From Cytophagales bacterium UBA2561 (GTDB lineage: Bacteria; Bacteroidota; Bacteroidia; Cytophagales; Thermoflexibacteraceae), in the NCBI GenBank assembly GCA_002340355.1, contig DDLX01000031.1, forward strand, positions 33,714-97,713: DNA of 64,000 nt. Reading direction: 5' to 3'. The notes below the pieces were generated by a model that made no database searches, was not told the origin of the DNA, and saw only the letters and a list, made by a program, of their open reading frames with translations. Both the position numbers and the translations under genes were made by a program. Shown piece after piece: positions 51,918 to 63,100 of the stretch (the stretch's first letter is position 1; every line of letters starts with the position of its first letter).

Positions 51918-54731
51918 CTATTTTGATAAATCGAACTTTAAGCCTGTATTAAATCGTACATTATAATATTCGACCTGCATCAAACGATCTTGAGCATCTT
52001 TGCCTTGATAATAACGTAAAGGTTGATTTGTTAAGTTTTTTGCTTCGATAAATACCCGCAATTTTGGATTAATCGTGTATGTTCCGTTCAAATCTACGAA
52101 AGTCTGAGTATCGTAATAACGGTCATAAAATGCACCACTTCCTACTTCATCCAAATAGTCGCTCGTATAATTCAAAGAAGCTCGTAAACTCAACTTTTTC
52201 GTTTCAAATGAAAGTGAAGCATTGAAAGTATGCCCAGCCGTACCAGGGAGTGTAAAATCTTCGTTTTCACGTCCTTCTACGGGCAATTCATTGGCTTGAG
52301 AAAAAGTATAAGTATAATTGGCATAAACTCCTAAGCCTTTCAAAACACCCGGTAAAAAGTCCAGTTGGCGTTGGATAGCCAATTCCACTCCTGCCAAATC
52401 TGCACTACCACCATTTCGTTTTTGGTTATACGTATCGAAAATTTGTCCTGAAATAGGGTCATTATAATCATCTACTTCGTACTCAAAAATAAAGTTTTCC
52501 AATCGTTTGTAGAATATTCCACCCGAAATTAAACCAATTGATTTGAAATAATTTTCAAACATCAGATCGAAGTTCATGGCAGTTGTTGGCTCTAATTCAG
52601 GATTACCTTCCGATAATTCATTATCTTCCAAAATCACTTCACGGAATGGGACAAGGTCAAAATAACGAGGTCGAGCCAGTGTATTTGTCCAAGCTAATCG
52701 CAAAATACTATTATCCGTGATATCATAACGAGCATGAATGCCTGGGAGGATATTGGTATAATTTCCGTCTCCTTTTACTTTTGTACTCGTATTTGTATCA
52801 AAATCACCTTCTTCGTTAAAAACAACTTGATTTCCTTCATAATCTACGCTGGTATTTTCAACTCGTAATCCAAGAATGAAAAACCAATTTTGACCTACAT
52901 TTTGCTTCAACATGGCATAACCGCCTGTAATATTTTCCGTAGCGGTATAATTTCCTGCTAAATATTCTTCAGGTAAATCCTTCTTTTCGAATAAAGCTGA
53001 ATTTTGTAAATCTAAACTACCCAAAAATTCAGGTGTTGAAAAAGTACCAATTTGATAATCATCCACTAAATAATCACTGTCCGAATAATCTTTGGTTTCG
53101 AAATCAGTCATGGCATCAAAACCACTTGTTGGCTCATACTCGAAGAATTCGTTATCTCGTTCTTTGCTTTTTCCTCGATACCGTGCGCCCAATTTCAAAA
53201 TACTCAGATTAGTTCCTGAATTCAATGGTAATTCCAAATCAATCCGAGCATTCAAGTCTGTTTCTTTTGTGAATTGATTTTCATCTGTGATTTCCTTCAA
53301 TGTGAAATTAGAAGGATTAAAGTCAGTTGGTTCAGCAAAAGAATTGGTAGGGAATGATTGGTCAGAAATATTTGGGATGGCATTGATTTCTTTGATTCGC
53401 CATGTAATATAACGTTCATCAGGACGCTCTTCGGAAGCCTGAGAAGCAGAAACTGACCACGTTAATTTGGCTTTTTGAGCTAATAAATGCTCCCCAGATA
53501 AAGCACTTGTCCAAGTTCGTTGGTCTTCCAAACGCATATTGTTTACACGGTCACTATCAATACCTCCTTTAGTTTGCCATTCTAATCGAGTTTCTTCTAC
53601 AATTCCTGATGAATTTGGGATACCACCATTTACACCCTTATCATATCGGTAACGAGCGCGAAAACGATTTTCCCAATCATCTCGCCAGTTATAAATTGAA
53701 CGTAAGAAGATGGTAGAATTGTCACCTAATTTATAATCTAATGAAATTGAGGCACTTCTACGAACACGAGTAACGTCATATTTTCGAATTTGTAAATCTA
53801 GCAAATACGGATTGTTATTGTCATCTAAATCCCATTCGGCTTCGGCATTATCTGAACCTAAGTTGTGTTTGTACCAAGATGCACTCACAATCACTCCTAA
53901 TTTATCGTCCAAAAAACGATTTCCAGCTACCAAGCCAAAGTTCCAAATAGGTTTTTGAGAAAGGAAGTTATAACCACTCGCTGCCGTTCCCGAAATTCGT
54001 AAACCTGATGGAGCTGAACGAGTTACTAAATTGGCTGTTCCACCAATGGCATCCGCATCCATATCAGGCGTAAGGGCTTTACTTACTTCGATAGTTTGAA
54101 TCATATCGGCAGGAATCAAATCCAATTGCACAGAACGCTCCTCGGCTTCGGCAGAAGGAACACGTTCACCGTTGATAGTTACAGAACTTAAATCTCGTGC
54201 TGTTCCTCGAATCATCCCAAAACGGGCTTCGCCTTGGTCATATTGCATCGTAATCCCAGGGATTCGACGCATAGCTTCCCCAACATTTGAATCAGGAAAT
54301 TTACCAACTTGGTCGGCAGCAACAATATTGGTGATGTTCATGTTGTTTTTCTGTTGGTTGAGTGCTTTAGCTTGTCCAGCCAATTGCTCTCCAACTACCA
54401 CAATTTCATCTGCCATCATTACACCAGCTTCAAGCTGAATAGTTAAGGTTACTGTTTTTCCTGCTTCAATGGTAATTTTACCTGTATATTCCTTAAACCC
54501 GATGTAAGTTATTTTCACATTGTGTTCACCCTCAGGAACTTGGAGCATCATAAAACGTCCATTGCCATCTGTTGCGCTTCCTCTGCCTTCAATATCAGTT
54601 AGTAAAACAGTTGCCCCAGGTAGGGCAAGTTTATTTTCGTCAATAACTTTACCTGAAAAAACGCCTGTCTGTGCAAACAGTACTCCTGACCAAAAGATCA
54701 ACAAAGTTAGAATCGTAAATTTTCTTTGCAT
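51918..54731 (-). CDS. TonB-dependent receptor, Caulobacter-type (TIGR01782-like)
   Basis: This 937-residue outer-membrane receptor has a signal peptide (about 1-20, LFAQ) and a CarboxypepD_reg-like domain (about 22-110). The plug includes GEAMRRIPGITMQYDQGE, IRGTARDLSSVTINGERVPS and ALTPDMDADAIGGTANLVT. These are the hallmark sequences of the large TonB receptor group first seen in Caulobacter. The barrel ends with a C-terminal aromatic strand (FNTGLKFDLSK). It is directly upstream of the secreted purple acid phosphatase gene. The pair suggests uptake of a phosphorylated compound or its product; the substrate is not visible. Confidence 0.9.
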   Translation of the reverse strand: MQRKFTILTLLIFWSGVLFAQTGVFSGKVIDENKLALPGATVLLTDIEGRGSATDGNGRFMMLQVPEGEHNVKITYIGFKEYTGKITIEAGKTVTLTIQLEAGVMMADEIVVVGEQLAGQAKALNQQKNNMNITNIVAADQVGKFPDSNVGEAMRRIPGITMQYDQGEARFGMIRGTARDLSSVTINGERVPSAEAEERSVQLDLIPADMIQTIEVSKALTPDMDADAIGGTANLVTRSAPSGLRISGTAASGYNFLSQKPIWNFGLVAGNRFLDDKLGVIVSASWYKHNLGSDNAEAEWDLDDNNNPYLLDLQIRKYDVTRVRRSASISLDYKLGDNSTIFLRSIYNWRDDWENRFRARYRYDKGVNGGIPNSSGIVEETRLEWQTKGGIDSDRVNNMRLEDQRTWTSALSGEHLLAQKAKLTWSVSASQASEERPDERYITWRIKEINAIPNISDQSFPTNSFAEPTDFNPSNFTLKEITDENQFTKETDLNARIDLELPLNSGTNLSILKLGARYRGKSKERDNEFFEYEPTSGFDAMTDFETKDYSDSDYLVDDYQIGTFSTPEFLGSLDLQNSALFEKKDLPEEYLAGNYTATENITGGYAMLKQNVGQNWFFILGLRVENTSVDYEGNQVVFNEEGDFDTNTSTKVKGDGNYTNILPGIHARYDITDNSILRLAWTNTLARPRYFDLVPFREVILEDNELSEGNPELEPTTAMNFDLMFENYFKSIGLISGGIFYKRLENFIFEYEVDDYNDPISGQIFDTYNQKRNGGSADLAGVELAIQRQLDFLPGVLKGLGVYANYTYTFSQANELPVEGRENEDFTLPGTAGHTFNASLSFETKKLSLRASLNYTSDYLDEVGSGAFYDRYYDTQTFVDLNGTYTINPKLRVFIEAKNLTNQPLRYYQGKDAQDRLMQVEYYNVRFNTGLKFDLSK

Positions 54732-54855
54732 ACAATTAGGATTTTTTTGGCAAACTTATTGGAATCCTATTGCATCGTAATTAGGGGAAAATGAATTTTC
54801 CTTAAAGTTTTTCTCTCAATTGTTACAAAGATGTTGAGGTTTTGGAAAGTTATTC

Positions 54856-56295
54856 TTAATGGTCTTTGATTCGAGCAATTTTGATATTGGCATAAGCGAA
54901 AAATATCGTCATCAAAGGACTAATCATATTAAAAAAGCAATAGGGTAAATAAGCCCAAGTTGCAACACCTAATACACTTGATTGGGTTGCACCGCAGGTA
55001 TTCCAAGGAATCAAAACGGAGGTAACTGTGCCTGAATCTTCAAGGGTTCGGCTAAGATTTTCGGCTTTCAAACCTCGTTTTTGGTAGGTTTCGGCATACA
55101 TCCGACCAGGAACAACAATGGCTAAATATTGATCAGAAGCCGTAACATTAAAGAAAAAACAAGTTCCAACTGTTGATGCAACTAATGAACCTGTTGAATT
55201 GGCTAATTGGATAACGGAGGCAGTAATGTGTTGTAAGAGTCCTGTAGTTTCCATCATTCCCCCGAAAATCATGGCACACAAAATTAACCAAATGGTATTG
55301 AGCATTCCTGACATTCCCTTAGTTTGTAATAATTCGTTTACTAAGTCATTTGAAGTATGAACAGATATTTTTCCGTAAATCGCCTTCATGACTCCAACAT
55401 AAAAGGATTCAAAAGTATTTCCTGTGATTCCTGAAACAGTCCGAACTACTTCGGGTTGAAAGATGATTGCGGCTATACCTCCTAATAATGCTCCAATCAA
55501 CAAAGCAGGTAGAGCAGGCATTTTTTTGATAATAATCCAAACTACCAAAACAGGGACAATAAATAACAGTGGTGTAATTTGGAAAGATTCCGTAATGGCT
55601 TGTTGAATGGCTTCGATATTACCTGCTTGGGCTGTAGCATCACTAAAGAAACCAATTGCCAAAAAAATCACTAATGTAATTGATATTGAAGGAATTGTAG
55701 TTAAGGTCATATAACGAATATGTGTAAATAAATCCGTTCCTGCCATAGCAGGGGCAAGATTAGTTGTATCGGATAAAGGAGACATTTTATCACCAAAATA
55801 AGCCCCTGAAATAATTGCTCCGCCAATAATTCCTTCTTCAAATCCCAAGGCTTTTCCAATGCCTAATAAGGCAACTCCAATGGTGGCAATGGTTGTCCAA
55901 GAACTTCCCGTCGCAATCGAAACAACTGCCGAAATCAAACAAGCAGCAAACAAAAATATTTGAGGATTTAAGATTTCTAAACCATAATAAATCATGGCTG
56001 GCACAATCCCACTCAATAACCAAGTTCCTGCTAATGACCCAATGAGCAACAAAATTAGAATGGCACCCATTGCTGAAGAGATACTTTTTACAACCCCTTC
56101 AAGTAATTCCTCCCAATTATATCCAAGTCGGATACCTACTAAACCTGCGACAGAAGCAGATAAAATTAAAACGATTTGGTTAGAGCCATCCAATGCGGCA
56201 TCACCAAATAGAGAAACATTAATAGAAAGAATTACAATTAAAAATCCAATTGGCAAAAAGGCTTGCCAAAAAGTAGGGGATGTTTTATCGGTCAT
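54856..56295 (-). CDS. nhaC: Na+/H+ antiporter of the NhaC family
   Basis: This 479-residue inner-membrane protein has about 11-12 hydrophobic segments. NhaC/arginine-ornithine-type motifs are present: TGSSWTTIATIGVALLGIGK, GAYFGDKMSPLSDTTNLAP and, near the end, SGTVTSVLIPWNTCGATQ. These match the discontinuous-helix and ion-binding parts of this family. It exchanges sodium (or another ion) for protons. It is 124 bases upstream of the TonB receptor; no operon is evident. The exact ion is not determined from sequence. Confidence 0.9.
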   Translation of the reverse strand: MTDKTSPTFWQAFLPIGFLIVILSINVSLFGDAALDGSNQIVLILSASVAGLVGIRLGYNWEELLEGVVKSISSAMGAILILLLIGSLAGTWLLSGIVPAMIYYGLEILNPQIFLFAACLISAVVSIATGSSWTTIATIGVALLGIGKALGFEEGIIGGAIISGAYFGDKMSPLSDTTNLAPAMAGTDLFTHIRYMTLTTIPSISITLVIFLAIGFFSDATAQAGNIEAIQQAITESFQITPLLFIVPVLVVWIIIKKMPALPALLIGALLGGIAAIIFQPEVVRTVSGITGNTFESFYVGVMKAIYGKISVHTSNDLVNELLQTKGMSGMLNTIWLILCAMIFGGMMETTGLLQHITASVIQLANSTGSLVASTVGTCFFFNVTASDQYLAIVVPGRMYAETYQKRGLKAENLSRTLEDSGTVTSVLIPWNTCGATQSSVLGVATWAYLPYCFFNMISPLMTIFFAYANIKIARIKDH

Positions 56296-56413
56296 GAATT
56301 TTGTAATTAGAGTGGATGTAGGAGAAAACTGAGGGAAAAGTTTTCGATAGAAAACATCCTGAAAAAAATAATTTTAATGTTTAAACAAAAATACCCAAAT
56401 TTCAAAAAAACAA

Positions 56414-56452
56414 AAAAAGCCTCAAAATTGCTTGTTTTGAGGCTTTTCTTTC
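56414..56452 (-). terminator. Intrinsic terminator
   Basis: AAAAGCCTCAAAA-type arms form a strong stem: GCCTCAAAA on the plus strand near 56419 and TTTTGAGGC near 56438, with a short loop. A T tract follows on the minus strand. It ends the doubly anchored coiled-coil gene at 56477. Confidence 0.8.
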
Positions 56453-56476
56453 GAAAAAAGGCTAAAAACGTTAGGA

Positions 56477-57316
56477 TTATGCGACCGAAGACCGTTGCAT
56501 ATAAACGACTGCTACGACAAAAATTACGACAACTGATAAAACAGAAATTGCTTTGACAATCTCTTCTGTTTTCATTTTTTCAGTGTTTTGTTTTGCCAAA
56601 ACAGTTGTTACATCCTTCATGCCTGTTTGAACTTCTCGAACGATACGAAGTTCGGTTTGTGCATTATTTAAGGCAATTTTAGTATCGTTGGCATCACTTT
56701 TAGCTTCAGTCAATTCCTTGAGTAAATCGTTAATTTTATTTTGATTTTCTTTTTGATCCGCTTCGAGGGTCTTTAGTTTTTCTGCCATTGTCTTGAGTTC
56801 ATACTGGGCATTTTTGAGATCATTTTGAGCGATTTTAAGTTGCTCTTGAGTTGAAGTAAGTTGACCTTGAGTATTGGTAATGATATTATTTTGTTCTTTA
56901 TTTCTTTCGTTAAGTTCTTTAATTTCGCCATCTCGATTCCCAAGCAACTCATGTAGTTGACGTTTATCTTCTTGCAAATCTCGGACTCGCGCGCTGACAT
57001 TTTGTAAACTTCCTTCTTGAGCATCAGCTTTTGTAGATGTTTTTTCAAGAAGTTTTTCTTTATCATTGAGTTTGGACTTGACTTCCTCTAGATTAGAAGT
57101 TAAATCCTCAATCTGCGCTTGCTGAGAAGTCATTTTAGCTTGGTAATCTTGGTTTTCTGATTCTAAATTCCGTAAAATATCTTGTTGAACATCATAATCT
57201 TCGGAGGGGAGTCCTGCCCAATAGGCTAATCCAATACCTGCAACTGCCACGACAATTAAAATCGTGATGAGATTATTTTGTGCGGATAAGGTCTTTTTTA
57301 ACTTATTCATTTTCAA
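56477..57316 (-). CDS. Coiled-coil protein with a membrane helix at each end
   Basis: This 279-residue protein has a membrane helix at about 16-36 (LITILIVVAVAGIGLAYWAG) and another at about 254-273 (ISVLSVVVIFVVAVVYMQ). They enclose some 210 residues of almost continuous coiled coil with many Glu, Lys, Gln and Asn. No folded domain or catalytic motif is visible. With both ends in the membrane, the coiled coil must fold back as a hairpin or lie along one face. I do not recognise a family; it is divergent from the histidine kinase gene. Confidence 0.75.
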   Translation of the reverse strand: MKMNKLKKTLSAQNNLITILIVVAVAGIGLAYWAGLPSEDYDVQQDILRNLESENQDYQAKMTSQQAQIEDLTSNLEEVKSKLNDKEKLLEKTSTKADAQEGSLQNVSARVRDLQEDKRQLHELLGNRDGEIKELNERNKEQNNIITNTQGQLTSTQEQLKIAQNDLKNAQYELKTMAEKLKTLEADQKENQNKINDLLKELTEAKSDANDTKIALNNAQTELRIVREVQTGMKDVTTVLAKQNTEKMKTEEIVKAISVLSVVVIFVVAVVYMQRSSVA

Positions 57317-57615
57317 TTTTTTTATGATGACAGAAATACCAGTAGCGTTTTTCGAATTTGGAAAGATTCGGAATAGATACCAAAACCTTATGGAAAAGGA
57401 ACTATTATTCAGCTACAAACATAACTTAATTCATTCAAATTTTAAGAGAAATAAGGGACAAAAAATACATAAATTACGAAAGCCATTTTCGAAATGAATC
57501 AGCAGTTTTTGGGTAGTATAATAAGATTTTTAAAATACGTTATTCAATGAAAAATCTCATTTTCGAAAATATTCCTATATTTTAAGTTATTTTGGTGTCA
57601 TTAAATAAATGACTT
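57317..57615. other. Divergent intergenic region (299 bp)
   Basis: This AT-rich gap separates the coiled-coil gene and the histidine kinase, transcribed in opposite directions, so it should hold two promoters. I see no convincing -7 box, repeat or stable hairpin. Confidence 0.5.
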
Positions 57616-58824
57616 ATGGCACTTAATTTAACTGAAAATCGATCACAAATACGCTGGGGGATCGTTGCTTTCGCGGTCTTAATTGGGATTGTGTCGATTT
57701 TTTATACCCAAGACCTTGTCCAAGAAATTGCTGAACGAGAACAACGCCAAATTGAACTGTATGCCAAAGGATTAGAGTTCATTGGGAGTTCAAATCTGAC
57801 AGGAGATTATACTTTTCTAATGGATGAAATTATTGAGGCAAATCATACTATTCCCGTCATTATGACCGATCAAGATGGCAACCCTATAGATTCTCGAAAT
57901 TTGAATGCTCCTGAAAATCCTGAAGCCCAAGATAAATTCTTGCGGAAACAACTCAAACGAATGAAAAAATTGCATTCACCCGTCAAAATGCAGATCGATA
58001 CCGAATTAACTTATTATGTGTATTATTCTGATTCTGAGTTAATTAGAAGGCTACAATATTTTCCTTATGTTCAATTAACTTTTATTTTTATCTTTTTTGT
58101 TTTGGTCTATTTTATTTTCCGTGCTGCCCGACAAGCTGAGCAAAATAGTGTTTGGGTTGGATTGGCAAAAGAAACGGCTCATCAACTTGGTACACCACTT
58201 TCTTCTTTGATGGCATGGGTCGAATATTTCAAAGTAGATGAAGATTTTGACCAAAGTATCGTTACGGAATTAGAGAAAGATATTGCTCGTTTTCAAATGA
58301 TTACAAATCGATTTTCGAGTATTGGTTCTGTGCCTACCTTGAAGCCTGAAGATGTTTATTTGACGGCTTCGGGAATTGTCGAATATTTAAAGAAACGAGT
58401 TTCTTCGAAGGTGAAATTTCGAATAGGTATTGAACCTTATGCCGATGCGGTGGCTCCTATTAATAAACCTCTTTTTGAGTGGGTTATCGAAAATATTTGC
58501 AAAAATGCCGTAGACGCTATGAGTGGACGAGGTGAAATAGAGATTTATATTCGTACAACCAAAGATGACCGTAAAATTTATATCGATATCAAAGATACTG
58601 GTAAAGGCATGTCACCCTCTAAGTTTAAGGATGTATTTCGTCCAGGATTTACGACTAAAAAACGAGGGTGGGGATTAGGCTTGACCCTTGTGAAACGAAT
58701 CGTTGAAAACTACCACGATGGCAAAATTTTTGTGTTGCGTTCAGAAGTGAATGTAGGAACAACTTTTCGAATTATTATTCCTAAAGAAGATGGTGTACCT
58801 ATTGAAATTAATACGATGTATTAG
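57616..58824 (+). CDS. Orphan sensor histidine kinase
   Basis: This 402-residue membrane kinase has transmembrane helix 1 (about 14-31), a short periplasmic part of about 120 residues and helix 2 (about 153-175, LTFIFIFFVLVYFIFRAA). The phosphoacceptor region is AKETAHQLGTPLSSLMAW, with His in an HQLGTPLSS context instead of the commoner HELRTPL. The ATPase domain has ENICKNAVDAMSGRG (N box), IDIKDTGKGM and FTTKKRGWGLGLTLVKRI. No response regulator is adjacent, which is normal for this Bacteroidota subgroup. The ligand and the partner regulator are unknown. Confidence 0.9.
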   Translation: MALNLTENRSQIRWGIVAFAVLIGIVSIFYTQDLVQEIAEREQRQIELYAKGLEFIGSSNLTGDYTFLMDEIIEANHTIPVIMTDQDGNPIDSRNLNAPENPEAQDKFLRKQLKRMKKLHSPVKMQIDTELTYYVYYSDSELIRRLQYFPYVQLTFIFIFFVLVYFIFRAARQAEQNSVWVGLAKETAHQLGTPLSSLMAWVEYFKVDEDFDQSIVTELEKDIARFQMITNRFSSIGSVPTLKPEDVYLTASGIVEYLKKRVSSKVKFRIGIEPYADAVAPINKPLFEWVIENICKNAVDAMSGRGEIEIYIRTTKDDRKIYIDIKDTGKGMSPSKFKDVFRPGFTTKKRGWGLGLTLVKRIVENYHDGKIFVLRSEVNVGTTFRIIIPKEDGVPIEINTMY

Positions 58825-58830
58825 GGGATA

Positions 58831-59964
58831 TTACTCTAAAAGCAATTGGGCAATTTGTTCACCAATGGCAGACCCAAGAGCCATCCCCATTCCACCAGCT
58901 CGAACACCTAAGGCAATATTTTGAGAGTGCATTTGTACAATTGTTTTTTTGACTTTACTAAATGCCATAATACCTGACCAACGATCTGTAATTTCATAGC
59001 TTTGGTTGGGCAAAATTATTTCTTGTAGCTTGGTTTCGAGGTCATTAATAATCAATTCTGTAGTAGAAAGTTGGGTTGTCTTTTCATTATTGAAGTCTAA
59101 ATTTCGTCCACCTCCAAATAATACTCGATTTCCTACATTACGAAAATAATAAAGTCCCTCCCCAAAATGGAAATTACCATGAAACGGTAAATTATTGATG
59201 GGAGTGGTCACAATAACTTGTCCACGTCCTGGCTCCATTTCAAGAGTGGGAATCAATTTTTTTGTGAAAGCATTGGTACAAAAGGCTACTTTGGGAGCAT
59301 TAAACCAGATTGGCTCCTCGGCATATGGATTTTTGACTTTTAGATAAACTTTTCGCCCTGTGTCTTCGAAACTTTGCAATTCGCATCCTGTCAAAATAAC
59401 TACCCCTCGACTTGAGACGTAATTAAGCAAATTCCACATTAATTTTCCTGTATCTAGTTGTGCTTCAAAGGGATTGAAAAGCATTCTTTTGACTTGCTTT
59501 TTAGAAAACCCAAATTCCTTAATTTTATCATCGACTATCCGAAATACATCATCGCTAAAAATAGGACGTAATAAATCATTAATACGGCTAATGTGATCTA
59601 AGAATAATACTTCATGTTCCGAAAGCAATTCATATCCTCCCCACATATCCATATTCATTTGTTTTTGTGAAATTCGGGCTTGGAGTTTTTGTAGCCCTTC
59701 ATAGCGCAATTTAACCAAATTAAATACTTCGTGTTCAGGCATATTTCTTAAATCTGTAACGATTTCTGAAAGACTCCCGAAGGATGCAAATCCCGCATTT
59801 TTAGTTGAAGCTCCAGTTGGGAGTAGTCCACGTTCTAAGACCAAAATCCGTCGATTAGGTTGGGTTTCGGCAAGTACTGCCGCAGTAGAGAGTCCTGTGA
59901 TGCCCGCTCCTACCACAATGAAATCGTAGGGTGTAAACTCTTTTTCTTCCCAAAAACTTAGCAT
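58831..59964 (-). CDS. FAD-dependent oxidoreductase (DAO family)
   Basis: This 377-residue enzyme has the Rossmann motif FIVVGAGITGLSTAAVLAE (about 15-33) and the DAO-type LLPTGASTKNAGFASFG next to it, with FAD-contacting TDRWSGIMAFS and GVRAGGMGMALG near the end. This places it with D-amino-acid, glycine or sarcosine oxidase-like proteins. There is no signal peptide. The substrate is unknown. It converges with the histidine kinase (6 bp between stops) and lies 227 bp from the end of the fibre protein. Confidence 0.85.
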   Translation of the reverse strand: MLSFWEEKEFTPYDFIVVGAGITGLSTAAVLAETQPNRRILVLERGLLPTGASTKNAGFASFGSLSEIVTDLRNMPEHEVFNLVKLRYEGLQKLQARISQKQMNMDMWGGYELLSEHEVLFLDHISRINDLLRPIFSDDVFRIVDDKIKEFGFSKKQVKRMLFNPFEAQLDTGKLMWNLLNYVSSRGVVILTGCELQSFEDTGRKVYLKVKNPYAEEPIWFNAPKVAFCTNAFTKKLIPTLEMEPGRGQVIVTTPINNLPFHGNFHFGEGLYYFRNVGNRVLFGGGRNLDFNNEKTTQLSTTELIINDLETKLQEIILPNQSYEITDRWSGIMAFSKVKKTIVQMHSQNIALGVRAGGMGMALGSAIGEQIAQLLLE

Positions 59965-60120
59965 GATTTATTGATTTAAACAGGTATTTAGAAATGAGAA
60001 TTTTCCGAAATTCACTTACTAAGGTACAAAACAAGTTCCAAAAAAATTCCTGAAATCAAAATTGACCTCTGCCCTTCCCTCTTGTACATTTATTTCATTT
60101 ACCTTAAATGATTTTTAATA

Positions 60121-60158
60121 GAAACTTTCATAGAATTTTTACGTCCTATGAAAGTTTC
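60121..60158. terminator. Stem-loop after the fibre gene
   Basis: GAAACTTTCATAG (60121-60133) and CTATGAAAGTTTC (60146-60158) form a perfect 13-bp stem with a 12-base loop. It lies about 33 bases past the fibre-gene stop. There is no clear T tract on the minus strand; one (TTTTT) comes six bases later on the plus strand. Confidence 0.55.
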
Positions 60159-60191
60159 GAGTTGTTTTTATATCTGTTTCTGTTTTTAAAT

Positions 60192-63100
60192 CTATTTGCT
60201 TTGGCTTCTTGATGGTTGTGGAGGATTGAGTAATCGTAAGAGTTGGTTAATTTGAGTTTGTTGTTTCTCAAATTTCTCTTTCATTTGTTCAATATCTATT
60301 TTAAGTTGCTGATTTTCAATTTTTAAATTCTCAATTTTTTCAGATTGAACTTGAGCTTTTTTCATCAATTCTGAAATCTTAATTTCAGGTGTGTTTTGTC
60401 CTACGGCTACATTGATTATTTTTAAACCTTCTTCATCAGATGACTCCCATGCCGTACCAACAATTTGCTGGTATTGTTGAGGAGAAATTTTATGTTCAGA
60501 AATAGCGATTCCTGTTCCATCATTCTTGCCTGAAGGAATAATTAAATCACCAGCTTGCACTTGACCATATACCTTTACAGGAACCTGACCAAGAAAAGCC
60601 ACCTCTTGCATTTTATCTTCTTCTTTCTTTCCTTTCCAATTGCCTAAAACAATGGCGGAAGAAGAAATTACTTTCAATTCGGTGGCATTTTGAGTGTTTT
60701 TAGTAATCTTACCATTTTGAATAGCTACAATCTGAGCGGACTCAAATTTTTCCTCTTGGTTTAGCTTATACATCCATTCGGCATAATCTGCACCACCACC
60801 TTTGAATTTAATATCTCCAAAGTCTGTGGATGTATTAGAAGAAGGTGGACTGACCTCAATAGCTCCAATTGGGATATTATTTTTGAAGAATGTAACATAA
60901 TTATGAGTATCTGATGAAGGATTATCTTTCATGTGTAATGCTAATATATTTCTATCTGTTGGTGACATGGTAGACGTATTTTCTAGGACAGCGACATAAT
61001 TGGACATATCATTTGGTGTTCCTGTGATATTACTAGCTACGTGAAGTTTTGCGATAGGATTTACTCCAACTCCTAGGTTACCATTTGCTGTAATAAATAC
61101 AGCATTTGTTAAGTTATTTGTTGGGTGATTATAAAGTTGAAAACCGCCTGAAGCTCTTGCGACAAATTGTTGTGGGGCGGAAGTAGTGAGAAAACCTGTA
61201 CCTAGATTATCAGACCAAACAAAAGACCCGTTGTGTCCTATATCTACTTTGGCTTTATTTCCAGCTATAAAGGAATAATTGGCATGAATTTCATTTTCTT
61301 GTCCTCCTGCAATTGCTGCCCATTCACTAGATTTGATGGTGTTGTCCTGTCCTCCTACAATTACATTGTTATCTCCACCTTCAATTTTGTTGGTCTGACC
61401 TGCCCCAATGAAACTGTGAGTAGTATTATCAATAATGTTATTTTCTCCACCTACAACTACATCTCGTTGTGAACCATTACGGATTTTATTGTTTTTTCCG
61501 CCTCCAATGAAATTTTCTGTATCTGCTGTAGCTAAAATTCGATTACTAAACCCACCTACTACTGCACTATGATTTGTAGCAACGGTATTGAACTCGCCAC
61601 CAACTAAGACAGCAGTGCGAGAATTCCCAAAAATGTAATTATGTTGACCTGCACCAATAAAGTTGTAGTCTCCGTCATCAATGACATTCTTAGCTCCACC
61701 ACCAATGAATGCATAATGTGCAGTATTGACTATTGAATTTTTATGTCCACCTACAATAACAGAGGGTTGTGAGCTTGAGGCAATGTCGTTTTCTAGTCCT
61801 CCGCCAATAAAAGATTGAATACCTGCATTACGATGATATGCACCTGCTCCAATAAAAGATTGAGTACCTGTTATGGTTATTGTGTTAAATAATCCTCCTC
61901 CAATAACAGCAAAATTGCTACTGATTAAGTTTTGTTGTCCTCCTCCGATAAATCCATGCTGACTAACTTCATTCTTGTACCCTCCTGCAATTACGCCATA
62001 ATTTCCTGTAATATTATTGGAGCTTCCACCCCCAATAAAACTGTGTGTGATACCTGTAACTATTGTATGAAATTCGCCTCCTGCAATTGTACCGTAATTG
62101 TTACTTTGTAGTTTATGTCCTGTTCCGTTAAAAACGCCTCCTTCCGTACTTGAAGGAGTTACAATATCTCCTATTAAGATTGTGGGTTTGGTTCCAAAGC
62201 CAGTCGTGAATTTGAGAATAGGGATATTATTAACAATGAGGTTTAAATTTTGAAGGTCAATTGTTCCGATGGTTACTGGAGTACCAAGTGTATTCCCACC
62301 TTGCAAAATAGCAGTTGTGCCATGATGAGGATTAACGGTTGCAAATTGATTCCATTTTCCACCTGAGTAACCATAAAAATTACCTGTTTTAAAGGCAAGT
62401 GTTCCATCAAAAGGAGTGTATGGTATAGCACTAGATCCGATGGCTAAATTTCCATTAATTGAAACAAAATCATTCGCAAAATCACCATAAATAAGAGGAT
62501 TTTGAGAAGGAGAAGGCTCAATATATAATTTATCATCTCCTGTAGCATCTTTACCTGCCTGATAACCAATAAATATATTATTACTACCTGAAGCACTGTG
62601 TCCTGCTTGTGCACCGATAAAAGTATTAGTATTTCCTACATTAAAATACCCTGTTGCTTGTCCAATAAAAGTATTTCGGCTGCCTGTATTCGAGTATCCT
62701 GTTCCATCTCCAACAAAAGTATTTCGACTATTAATACTTGAGTGCCCACTAAATCGACCAATAAAAGTATTTCGACTACCATTTATATTGGTTCGTCCTG
62801 CTTCTTTTCCAATAAAGGTATTGGAGGTAGCAAAGGTACTTAGACCAGCCTCAAGTCCAAGAAAAGTACTTTCTTCTGAGATGAATCCTGCAGTCGTATT
62901 ATTGATTTGGAATTGTAATGGATAATTATCTTGAGTTCCCAAAACGGCTACTGTTCCGAAAGTATTTCCACCGTGAGTAAAAGTATTATTGATACCATGA
63001 CTGAGAGGAATCCAGCTGCCTGAATGAAACATTAAATTTCCATTGGCATCTAATCCTAACTTCCCGTTTTTGGCTATTGGAAGTCCGCCTACGGAAGAGA

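Noticed and set aside
57264..57497. 77-residue plus-strand open frame across the divergent gap
   Set aside because: It overlaps the start of the coiled-coil gene in antisense and has no family signature.
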